Of a stretch of DNA of 33,658 nt, positions 1 through 6,840 are shown one piece after another. The stretch covers positions 1 to 33,658 of the forward strand of contig JAEZRV010000048.1 of NCBI GenBank assembly GCA_023444055.1, given 5' to 3'. Below the pieces are notes generated by a model. It had not been told where the DNA came from. It searched no databases and saw nothing but the letters and a program-made list of their open reading frames with translations. Source of the stretch: Bacillota bacterium. Lineage in GTDB: Bacteria > Bacillota > Clostridia > Acetivibrionales > DSM-1351. Made by a program: the position numbers and the translations under genes. The number at the start of each line of letters is the position of its first letter. Within the stretch, counting starts at the first letter, position 1.

Positions 1-1
1 A

Positions 2-1762
2 GTAGAAACAAAAGTAAATGGAACATTAATCACCACTACAGAATATGCATATGACTACAATGGAAACCAGCTGACTACAACAGTAAATGGAGCAATAACA
101 GTAAATGAATACGATTGTTGGAATCAGTTGATAACAACCATGACAAACACAGGAACAACAATAAACGCATACAACGGAGAAGGTTACAGAGTTTCAAAAA
201 CAGTAAACGGCACATTGACAAGATATTTGTATGAAGGCGACAAGGTAGTTTTAGAGTTAGACAACTCAGGAAATGAGACAGCTAGAAACGTGTATGGAAG
301 CAACCTGATAATGAGGGAAGCAATCAGGCCTGACAACTCAAACATATTTGACACCTACTTCTATCTGTACAATGGACATGCTGACGTAACAGCACTGCTA
401 AAACCAGATGGAAATATAGCTGCAACCTACTACTATGATGCTTTTGGTAACATAACCGCAACAGGCAGTGCCAACAACAGCATAACCTTCGCAGGCTACC
501 AGTATGATAAGGAAACCGGCTTATACTACTTGAACGCAAGAATGTACGACCCAAAGACAGCAAGATTTTTGCAGGAAGATACATACACTGGAGACAGGAA
601 CGATCCGTTGAGTTTGAACCTATACACCTACTGCCACAATGAACCGTTGATGTACTATGATCCAGATGGACATCACTGGAAATATTTATGGATTGATGAT
701 TTAATTAATAAGTTTGCAGGTAGTCATATTGGTGAAGACAGTACAGAAAGAACATTAATAACGCCTGAAGCATATGGTATCGAAAATAGTCTGCAACACC
801 TGAAAAAAGAAGCAGTAAAAAGAGGAGATAAAAAATTAATTAAAGTTTGTGACAAAAAAATTAATGATTTATACAAGTATGGTAGTGTAGAAACAATTGT
901 TGAAACCCACCTAAAATATGCTGCTCCTGCGGTTGCTGTGCCATTAGCAGTATCAGCTGCAATAGTTGCTCCAGAGGCTTTAGCGGTTTCAATGCCATTA
1001 TTAACGAAAGTTTCTACAACCCCTATAGGAAATTATGTGCTAAACAACGGTGATAAACTAATAAACAAAGGCAATACTGTAATGTGGGGAGTTCAAACAG
1101 GTAGTGATATAGCAACTGGTAACTTCAATTCAGTACCTATGGATATGTTGGGCACTTTTGAATCATTTATGTTTGGAAAGCAATTCAGTACTGCTAATGG
1201 TGCACCTCTGTGGAGTAAGAATACAAAACAACAATATATAGGGAAAAATGCAGTACAAAAGGGATATCTGAATGCAATACAAGGTGTTAATAGGGGAACA
1301 GAAGTTTCTGAGGTTGGAAGTGCCACTGAAAAGATGTATAGTGTAAGAGGTGCACAAGTAACTGAATCCCAGTTCGCAAATCTTAGGAAAAAAGCTGTGT
1401 ATCAAGCATGGGAAAATGAAAAGCAGTTAGTACGATCAACAGGTAAAGGAACCAGAGAATGGACTGCAGAAGAAATGCAGGAATTATTATCAGCTAAACC
1501 AGGAAGAGGTGTTACTGGTTATGAAGGACAACATATGAAATCAGCAGAAGCATATCCTGATTTTGTTGATGTCCCAGATAATATCCAATTTTTAAAGGGC
1601 AGACAAATGCCAGTTAATGAACATATTAACGCTCATGGAGGTAATTATCAGAATCCTACTAATTGGTATTACGATCCACTATCAGGAAATGCAATTGATT
1701 TTGGTGATATTGTTCCTTGGAAACCATTTGAGATACGTGGGGGCAAAGTAATTCAGAGATAA
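2..1762 (+). CDS. Rhs/YD-repeat polymorphic toxin, C-terminal part, HNH/Endo VII-like tip (5' partial)
   Basis: The frame is open from base 2 with no stop, so the gene begins left of the window; the TTG at 128 is only internal. The N-terminal part shows YD-type repeats (YDYNGN, YDAFGN) and then the Rhs core signature (GLYYLNARMYDP, RFLQEDTY, NPL-like YYDPDGH, ending near base 672). Rhs cores form a shell around a toxin tip, which is the variable part after the core. This tip (about 360 residues) has a hydrophobic alanine-rich stretch near 915-990. It ends with GYEGQHM (1517-1537), DNIQFL and NEHINAHGG (about 1618-1645), the layout of HNH/Endo VII toxins, with Gln where the usual GHH pair has its first His. 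An SD and a SUKH immunity gene follow 20 bp downstream. Nuclease activity is inferred. Confidence 0.9.
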   Translation, partial: VETKVNGTLITTTEYAYDYNGNQLTTTVNGAITVNEYDCWNQLITTMTNTGTTINAYNGEGYRVSKTVNGTLTRYLYEGDKVVLELDNSGNETARNVYGSNLIMREAIRPDNSNIFDTYFYLYNGHADVTALLKPDGNIAATYYYDAFGNITATGSANNSITFAGYQYDKETGLYYLNARMYDPKTARFLQEDTYTGDRNDPLSLNLYTYCHNEPLMYYDPDGHHWKYLWIDDLINKFAGSHIGEDSTERTLITPEAYGIENSLQHLKKEAVKRGDKKLIKVCDKKINDLYKYGSVETIVETHLKYAAPAVAVPLAVSAAIVAPEALAVSMPLLTKVSTTPIGNYVLNNGDKLINKGNTVMWGVQTGSDIATGNFNSVPMDMLGTFESFMFGKQFSTANGAPLWSKNTKQQYIGKNAVQKGYLNAIQGVNRGTEVSEVGSATEKMYSVRGAQVTESQFANLRKKAVYQAWENEKQLVRSTGKGTREWTAEEMQELLSAKPGRGVTGYEGQHMKSAEAYPDFVDVPDNIQFLKGRQMPVNEHINAHGGNYQNPTNWYYDPLSGNAIDFGDIVPWKPFEIRGGKVIQR

Positions 1763-1782
1763 ATAAACAGGAGGCTTATTAG

Positions 1783-2298
1783 ATGAGTGAAAGACAAATT
1801 CCTAGTATATTAAAACCCTTTTTCATTGAAATAGATAAATATGCAGATGGAGTTCATGAACTTAATGATGGCTCAAATGAATTAAGCATAACTGCTTTAG
1901 AAAAGGAGATGAATGTAAGATTACCGAGCTTATATAAAGATTTCCTAAAAGCTTGCAACGGCGGTGACTTGTTTTCAGGTGGGACAATACTTGGAAAAGT
2001 TTATGAACCATCTGAAGGTTCTATGAAACATGGGGTGTTTTACTTAAATAGGGGAAATAGACCTGAACACAAATGGCCCGGGATGCCTTCATACTATTTT
2101 ACTATTGCAGATACCAATTATGGTGACATCATATGCATTAACTTAAATAGTAGTGATGGACAAGATTGCGAAATTATTCAGTGGAGTCATGAATCAGGCA
2201 AAGTATCAAGAAGCTGGAGCGGTTTACTTGAATGGCTTAAAGAGGAATTGAGTCAAGGTGCAATGATGTTTGACTACGATGGGAACCTAAAGGATTAA
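1783..2298 (+). CDS. SMI1/KNR4 (SUKH) family immunity protein
   Basis: This 171-aa protein begins at an ATG with an AGGAGG ribosome site (1768-1773), 20 bp after the Rhs toxin stop. It has the SUKH pattern: an amphipathic start, LEKEMNVRLPSLYKDFLKACNGG (the 'lP.dyk.fl...NGG' block, about residues 45-67), a central GTILG strand, a block around FTIADTNYGDIICINL, and a C-terminal SFxxWL-like helix (SWSGLLEWLKEEL). SUKH proteins are known immunity partners of contact-dependent and Rhs nuclease toxins and commonly pair with HNH-type tips. Its position makes it the likely neutraliser of the toxin tip encoded just upstream. The family call is firm; the specific partner is inferred from adjacency. 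Confidence 0.88.
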   Translation: MSERQIPSILKPFFIEIDKYADGVHELNDGSNELSITALEKEMNVRLPSLYKDFLKACNGGDLFSGGTILGKVYEPSEGSMKHGVFYLNRGNRPEHKWPGMPSYYFTIADTNYGDIICINLNSSDGQDCEIIQWSHESGKVSRSWSGLLEWLKEELSQGAMMFDYDGNLKD

Positions 2299-2312
2299 TA
2301 TCATAAAATATA

Positions 2313-2344
2313 GGATAGGTGTAACAGCCTACCCTTTTGTTTTA
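2313..2344 (+). terminator. Probable intrinsic terminator after the SUKH gene
   Basis: GGATAGG (2313-2319) faces CCTACCC (2328-2334) across an 8-nt loop, with one mismatch, and is followed by CTTTTGTTTT. It lies 15 bp after the immunity gene stop and would close the toxin-immunity transcript before the displaced Rhs fragment. Confidence 0.55.
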
Positions 2345-2357
2345 TAAAGATTAATAG

Positions 2358-2625
2358 CAGACGCTCTGTAAGCGCTTGATTTTAATGCGCCTTGTTCCAA
2401 AAAACGGTAATGGAAATGCTCGACTTGTATTCGATGGAAATGAAAAGTGTACAACCAATACCTACAATGAGCAAAACAAGGTAATATCATCAAGTAAATC
2501 AGCATCAGGTATAACACACGAAACCACATACAACTATGATGCTAATGGAAACCAAATAACAGCAACCGATTGGCTTGGAAATACAACCACAGCAATGTAC
2601 AGGAAAAATCCTATGACGCATTATA
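2358..2625 (+). pseudogene. Rhs/YD-repeat fragment (remnant)
   Basis: The frame that includes 2376 encodes recognisable YD-repeat sequence (DGNEKCTTNTYNEQNKV, TTYNYDANGNQITATDWLGN) but has no credible start: stops at 2352 and 2355 precede it and no ribosome site is seen. Near 2600-2625 the YD sequence stops matching and the reading frame changes; the DNA then continues as the Rhs core in another frame. Compared with the intact gene at the left edge, the internal repeats that should link these parts are missing. I read it as a piece of a duplicated rhs gene left by an internal deletion or by recombination between Rhs copies. Confidence 0.7.
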
Positions 2626-4275
2626 ATGAGAGAAGCAATCAGGACAGACGGCTCAAACATATCTGACACCTACTTCTATCTGTACAACGGACATGCAGAC
2701 GTAACGGCACTGCTAAAACCAGATGGAAATATAGTTGCAACCTACTATTATGATGCTTTTGGAAACATAACCGCAACAGGCAGTGCCAACAACAACATCA
2801 CCTTTGCAGGCTACCAGTACGATGCTGAAACAGGTTTATACTACTTGAACGCAAGAATGTACGACCCAAAGACAGCAAGATTTTTGCAGGAAGATACGTA
2901 TTTAGGCGATAGGAATGATTCGCTGAGTTTGAATTTGTATACGTATTGCCTGAACAACCCATTAGTGTATTATGATCCTACAGGACACAATGTTGTAAGT
3001 GATGATGAAGCGATGGAAATAACCGAAAAAATAAAAGCACATAATAGGAAAAAATACACTAACTTAATAGACAAGCATGAAGATTTATTTGAGATATTTG
3101 ACGAATATACTGCTGACTATAAAAGTACCGAAGAATATGCGGAATACATGGATATGAAATCTGTTTCTGGTACTCTGTCTTCAATAAAGAGTGAAATTGC
3201 TTCAAAAGGATTTATAAGTTCAGATGATGGAATGAAACTACATCAAGGAATTTTGAGTTTTAATAACTCAGTATTTGAAGCAACGACTAGTGATAAGTAT
3301 AGAACTGCAATGAGTTTATTTACCGATAAAGTGAATTCATCGAATCCATACGATGTTATAAATAATGGTAACATAATTTCGAAGTATAATTCATTTAGCT
3401 TTATTGAACGTATGGCTGAAGGATATGATACTAATGGTGCTCTAATAAAACTTGCAAAAATAGAAGCACTATCGGGAGAAGATGAAATTACATATGCCGA
3501 TTATTATCTGATGACCACAGAGCAAACAAGAGCAGCTATGGATATGAGTACTTATAACATTGCTATGATTGCTATGGGGAAATTCTACTACGGAAATATA
3601 GGAAGTGGCAAAGGCAAAATAACTAGTAGTGATATTGAAGCCAGTCGACTTGATGCTTTGGAAGCAAGAGGCTATAATATAGTAACATTTGGAAAAAATA
3701 CAGGAGGGAATACCTCTAAATATAGACTTAATACAGGATTTAAAGGGAGGTTTACTTTAAAGGGAACGTCGACTGAGGGGGCTGGTAATCTTGGTAGGTA
3801 TGCAAAGAAACCGTTAAATCAATCAGACTTTATTGGTACACTTGATGAAAGTTTTGTTAACTTAAGTACATCAAAGAAAATAGATGCTGCTTTTGGCGAG
3901 ATAGAAAGTGCATTTGGTAAGTCCTACTCAAACAAAATTAGTGAACTTTACAATTCATCATCACAAAACTTTATTAAGTCAGCTGATGACTTGGGAGTAT
4001 TTAAACTAGACGTAAGAGGAAACCCAATTATTGAGATTAATAAGAACATTGGTAACTCTAAAGTTATGGCAAATACTATATTACACGAAGTAAGGCATTT
4101 AAGGCAGTACAATAAGCTAGGGATTAGTCCTAAAGGATGGAATGCACTCAGTGATGAGTTCGTAGAAAGGTTTGCAACATCAACAAACCTTTGGCAGGGA
4201 AAGAAAATGGGATTATCTCCAGAAGACTTAGGAATCTTCCAGAACTACTATAATGGATGGAGGGGAATTAAATGA
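2626..4275 (+). CDS. Displaced (orphan) Rhs core plus zincin-like toxin tip
   Basis: The frame encodes 549 residues. Residues 1-121 repeat the Rhs core of the left-edge gene almost word for word (GLYYLNARMYDP, RFLQEDTY, YYDPTGH), then a wholly different tip starts. The tip ends with HEVRH (H487, E488, H491), an HExxH zinc-protease motif, followed by a possible third ligand region (SDEFVERFATS). ATG 2626 has no good ribosome site and sits just after a frame break, so this is probably a silent tip cassette that becomes expressed by recombination with a full-length rhs, not a gene translated alone. The stop overlaps the next start (ATGA), typical of toxin-immunity pairs. Protease activity is inferred from the motif only. 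Confidence 0.75.
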   Translation: MREAIRTDGSNISDTYFYLYNGHADVTALLKPDGNIVATYYYDAFGNITATGSANNNITFAGYQYDAETGLYYLNARMYDPKTARFLQEDTYLGDRNDSLSLNLYTYCLNNPLVYYDPTGHNVVSDDEAMEITEKIKAHNRKKYTNLIDKHEDLFEIFDEYTADYKSTEEYAEYMDMKSVSGTLSSIKSEIASKGFISSDDGMKLHQGILSFNNSVFEATTSDKYRTAMSLFTDKVNSSNPYDVINNGNIISKYNSFSFIERMAEGYDTNGALIKLAKIEALSGEDEITYADYYLMTTEQTRAAMDMSTYNIAMIAMGKFYYGNIGSGKGKITSSDIEASRLDALEARGYNIVTFGKNTGGNTSKYRLNTGFKGRFTLKGTSTEGAGNLGRYAKKPLNQSDFIGTLDESFVNLSTSKKIDAAFGEIESAFGKSYSNKISELYNSSSQNFIKSADDLGVFKLDVRGNPIIEINKNIGNSKVMANTILHEVRHLRQYNKLGISPKGWNALSDEFVERFATSTNLWQGKKMGLSPEDLGIFQNYYNGWRGIK

Positions 4276-4652
4276 GACTAGATATTAATTTACTAAATAG
4301 TAGATATAGTTCTACAGAAAAATCAATTCCTGTTGTGATAAAACTATCATCAGATGAAGAAGTAGAGATAGCAGAGAAGATTGATTTAAGGGAGATACTC
4401 CTTCTACAAGGGGAGGATGCTAAGGCTGGAACATATACTTCATGCCGATTAGGCTTACCCAGAGATACCTTTATAGTATCAAAGCAAAAACCACATTACA
4501 TTGTCTATGACGTTTATGAAGATTGCAGGGACATAGATATTGAACCAGGGGAGTATGATATTTCTATAAAACTCAAGGCCTTTGTGAAAGTAGATGAGGA
4601 TAATTTTGAGACAATTGAGCTAGGCGGAAAAAAAGCTATTACAATTGAATAG
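4272..4652 (+). CDS. Unrecognised 126-aa protein, putative immunity protein for the zincin tip
   Basis: I do not recognise this family. The ATG at 4272 overlaps the TGA of the preceding toxin tip by 4 bp, the usual arrangement for a translationally coupled immunity gene. The 126-aa product has no signal peptide or membrane segment. It is acidic and appears beta-rich, with alternating hydrophobic stretches (SIPVVIKLSSDEEVEIAEKI near the N-terminus, HYIVYDVYEDC, then GEYDISIKLKAFVKV near the C-terminus), which suggests a small beta-sandwich. It has three cysteines' worth of weak hints at most (CRLGL, DCRD) and no catalytic motif I can name. The immunity role is inferred from position and size. 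Confidence 0.6.
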   Translation: MRLDINLLNSRYSSTEKSIPVVIKLSSDEEVEIAEKIDLREILLLQGEDAKAGTYTSCRLGLPRDTFIVSKQKPHYIVYDVYEDCRDIDIEPGEYDISIKLKAFVKVDEDNFETIELGGKKAITIE

Positions 4653-4892
4653 AAATATTCCACTATACGCTACAACAATTTACCCCTGTTGAGATAACAA
4701 AGCCAAGTATTTTTCATGCTGATAACGTTGATATTGTATGATAACAAACTAAATGAATCCCGCCTACCTTTAAAAGAGGGCGGCGGAGGCAACCAACTTT
4801 AAAATCAAGTCCTATTAAAGAGAGAATAGAGTACATATATACTACTACTCCCTTAGTAGGACTTTCTTTTTTGATAGTGATTGATAGAGACC

Positions 4893-4931
4893 AAGCCCCG
4901 CCGCCGATTTCAATTGTAGGTGGCGGGGCTT
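4893..4931. repeat. Perfect 10-bp inverted repeat, CCCCGCC type
   Basis: AAGCCCCGCC (4893-4902) is the exact reverse complement of GGCGGGGCTT (4922-4931), with a 19-nt loop. It is much more GC-rich than its surroundings and resembles the hairpins at 5436-5472 and 5601-5617. It could be a bidirectional terminator, a REP-like element, or a recombinase site; the sequence alone does not decide. Confidence 0.7.
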
Positions 4932-5175
4932 CGTCTGTGATTGTTGTTAAACACTCTCTAATACTAACCACTTGATAGTAATATAAGTGACATAGAATTG
5001 AATTATATGTCTATGGTAATAAAGGTGTATTGCCCCCCACCGAAGGGCGGGATTTGGTTAAAATAAGCGAATTGTAGTGTAAGGAAAATACATAAAATCT
5101 ACTGGTGTAACCTATGAAAAAGTAAATCCGCAACAGTAAATATATCTTAATATCTATACATAAATTCAGCCTTGT

Positions 5176-5269
5176 TGTCTAAAATTTAGGATTCAGAATA
5201 TAATTTCTGTGTCCTAAAAATTAGAACTCTGCGTCCTAAAATTTAGAACCCTGTGTCCTAAAATTTAGG
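5176..5269. repeat. 22-bp-period direct repeats with palindromic core (iteron-like)
   Basis: Three copies of CTGTGTCCTAAAATTTAG-like sequence start at 5207, 5229 and 5251, exactly 22 bp apart; a fourth, partial copy (TGTCTAAAATTTAGG) starts at 5176. The core CCTAAAATTTAGG is itself a palindrome, so each copy could bind a dimer. A 22-bp period keeps sites on the same helix face, as in plasmid replication iterons or cooperative operator arrays. No replication initiator gene is visible nearby. Confidence 0.75.
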
Positions 5270-5435
5270 CACGAATAAATACAAGAGAATAACTACAAGA
5301 AGAACAAAGACAAGATTACCGTTTTCGCTCCGCTCAACGGACACTTGAAGGGTTGAAATATTGATTCTTTGGCTCTATAACGCTACGACAGTCTCAAATA
5401 ATTTCTCGCAGATAATATGTATCTACCTGAGACCG

Positions 5436-5472
5436 CCCCGCCTAACCGCCTTTTTCAAGGCACTGGGCGGGG
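5436..5472 (+). repeat. Nested GC-rich hairpin in the recombinase leader
   Basis: CCCCGCC (5436-5442) pairs with GGCGGGG (5466-5472), enclosing GCCTT-TTTC-AAGGC (5448-5461). It lies about 190 bp upstream of the recombinase start, inside a probable leader transcript. Confidence 0.6.
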
Positions 5473-5660
5473 TGCTTTCATTTAAAAATACTATCAAAAT
5501 AATCAATATAGTTACCTCTGTAATAACCAATATCCTGTTGAAATACTTTCTGAAAAGGTCTATAACCTTGTTTACAAGTTCATTTAGTAAACAGATTAAC
5601 CCGCCCCACTTGGGCGGCGTTACGAAAACTCAAATTATCGTTACAGGAGGTGAAAAAGCA

Positions 5661-6440
5661 ATGGATAAAGCAGTTGGATATGTTCGTGTAAGTACTATGG
5701 GGCAAGTTAAAGACGGTTATTCTCTTTCCTATCAGACCGAGGAAATACAAAAGTATGTCGCCACCCACAACCTTGATTTAATAGGTATCTATGAAGACAA
5801 AGGGATAAGCGGGGCGAAGGTTGATGAAGATGATTTAACTATAGCAAGAGAAGGACTACAGGAAATGCTATCAGCGGTAAGGTGGCAGGAAGCAAAGTAT
5901 GTAATTGTACTTAATACCTCCCGCCTTTGGCGTTCAGATTTAGTTAAAGTACTTATTCATAGGGAACTAAAGCGGAATAACGCTGAAATACGGTCTATAG
6001 AGCAATCTAACTACAGCATTTATACTAAAGACCCCACTGACATATTAGTAAACGGTATGCTTGAACTTCTAGACCAGTATCAACGACTAGAAATAGCTTT
6101 AAAACTTGGTAGGGGCAGAAAGAAGAAAGCCCAACAAGGCGGTTATGCAGGTGGGCGGGTTGCCTTTGGATACTCTGCTAAGAAGTCACAGAAGGCTTTA
6201 GAAGTAAATGAAGAACAGGCTAACACTGTAAGGAGGGTGTTTGAAATCAAACAGAGGAATCCCGCCCTCTCACTATCACAGATAGCTTCTATAATCAATC
6301 TAGAAGGCTTTAAAACTACACAAGATAAAGAGTTTACCAAGGTTCAAATCAAGCGTATTCTTGACCGTAAAGACTTCTATAGTGGTATCTATCACTACGG
6401 ACAAATAGAAGCCAAAGGGGAGCATATTGCAATTATCTAA
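5661..6440 (+). CDS. Short serine recombinase (resolvase plus recombinase domain)
   Basis: The 259-aa protein starts at the ATG at 5661, behind AGGAGG (5645-5650). The open frame upstream is ignored because the family N-terminus GYVRVSTMGQ begins just here. The catalytic serine is S11 in the YxRxS-like motif. The resolvase domain covers about residues 5-140 (EDKGISGAKVD, SRLWRSDLVKV), then a recombinase/DNA-binding domain from about 160 (GGRVAFGYSAKKSQKALEVN). It ends at GQIEAKGEHIAII without the coiled coil and zinc ribbon of large serine integrases, as some short family members do. It probably drives inversion, resolution or integration of this block. The next gene follows after 24 bp with its own ribosome site, so the two likely form one transcript. 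Confidence 0.9.
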   Translation: MDKAVGYVRVSTMGQVKDGYSLSYQTEEIQKYVATHNLDLIGIYEDKGISGAKVDEDDLTIAREGLQEMLSAVRWQEAKYVIVLNTSRLWRSDLVKVLIHRELKRNNAEIRSIEQSNYSIYTKDPTDILVNGMLELLDQYQRLEIALKLGRGRKKKAQQGGYAGGRVAFGYSAKKSQKALEVNEEQANTVRRVFEIKQRNPALSLSQIASIINLEGFKTTQDKEFTKVQIKRILDRKDFYSGIYHYGQIEAKGEHIAII

Positions 6441-6464
6441 AATGCAATAACAGGAGGTTTTAAC

Positions 6465-6656
6465 ATGCAAGTAAGACTATTGACAGTATACAGCACAACA
6501 GTAAATAATTCCGAAGTGCCGCAAATACGAATACAGGGAAAATGGCTTGAAAGGCTGGGATTCAAGCCTAATGTGAAAATAATCGTTGAAGAAAAATATG
6601 GACAGCTATTGCTCAGAATAGTACAAATCTGTGAAGTAGGGAGAGAAGGAACATAA
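6465..6656 (+). CDS. symE: SymE-like small toxin (AbrB-related fold)
   Basis: The 63-aa product begins at an ATG with an AGGAGG site (6451-6456), 24 bp after the recombinase stop. It matches the SymE core: an N-terminal LTVYST strand, then VPQIRIQGKWLERLGF, the 'iP.i.lkG.WL...GF..g' signature, then an EEKYGQLLLRI strand. E. coli SymE is an SOS-induced toxin repressed by the antisense RNA SymR; it derives from the AbrB DNA-binding fold and condenses nucleoid DNA. No antisense RNA can be called here. In this place it may act as an addiction gene for the recombinase block, or as a DNA-binding accessory factor. The family call is good; the role is inferred. Confidence 0.8.
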   Translation: MQVRLLTVYSTTVNNSEVPQIRIQGKWLERLGFKPNVKIIVEEKYGQLLLRIVQICEVGREGT

Positions 6657-6721
6657 ATAACAGGTATTACGCTCTTGAAATTTCCGCAATTCATATGTCA
6701 ATACGTATAAGTTGTTAGAGG

Positions 6722-6813
6722 TACTTACATACAAGTAAAGAATGGATATGCTTTTAGTCCCCTTGCGGGTCTCTTTAAGAGACTAACGCTCAATAGCTGA
6801 GGTTGCAACTATT
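6722..6813 (+). ncRNA. Candidate IS110 bridge RNA region
   Basis: The 184 nt between symE and the IS110 transposase contain a run of hairpins: TACTT/AAGTA (6722-6737); an outer TTAGTC/GACTAA stem (6754-6759 with 6781-6786) enclosing CCC-TTGC-GGG and a CTCTT/AAGAG hairpin; and AATAG/CTATT (6792-6813). IS110 elements of the IS621 group make a bridge RNA from this 5' non-coding end, with two loops that guide target and donor recognition. Position and structure fit. RNA ends and guide loops are not resolved, and no transcript data are available. Confidence 0.5.
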
Positions 6814-6840
6814 CTTTACAGGATTAGAAAGGGTGGTCTT

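Larger units (their letters stand above)
4653..5660. other. About 1 kb non-coding leader of the mobile block: GC-rich hairpins and spaced repeats
   Basis: No convincing gene was found. The stretch holds several CCCGCC-type hairpins: 4760-4783, 4893-4931 (perfect 10-bp stem AAGCCCCGCC/GGCGGGGCTT), 5436-5472 (7-bp outer stem CCCCGCC/GGCGGGG with a nested GCCTT/AAGGC hairpin) and 5601-5617. It also has a set of 22-bp-spaced repeats at 5176-5269. An open frame runs in from 5361 to the recombinase, but it covers the hairpins, looks non-protein-like, and lacks a ribosome site. Confidence 0.7.

Noticed and set aside
128..1762. TTG at 128 as the real start of the first gene
   Set aside because: The frame is open to base 2 with YD-repeat sequence in it, so the gene begins outside the window.
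4714..4971. Minus-strand 85-aa frame
   Set aside because: It is created by the CCCGCC hairpins; there is no ribosome site and no recognisable domain.
5176..5269. CRISPR array
   Set aside because: Only three or four units, with no variable spacers between them and no cas genes; iteron-like repeats fit better.
5361..5660. N-terminal extension of the recombinase frame
   Set aside because: It covers GC-rich hairpins, lacks a ribosome site, and the family start GYVRVS follows the well-placed ATG at 5661.
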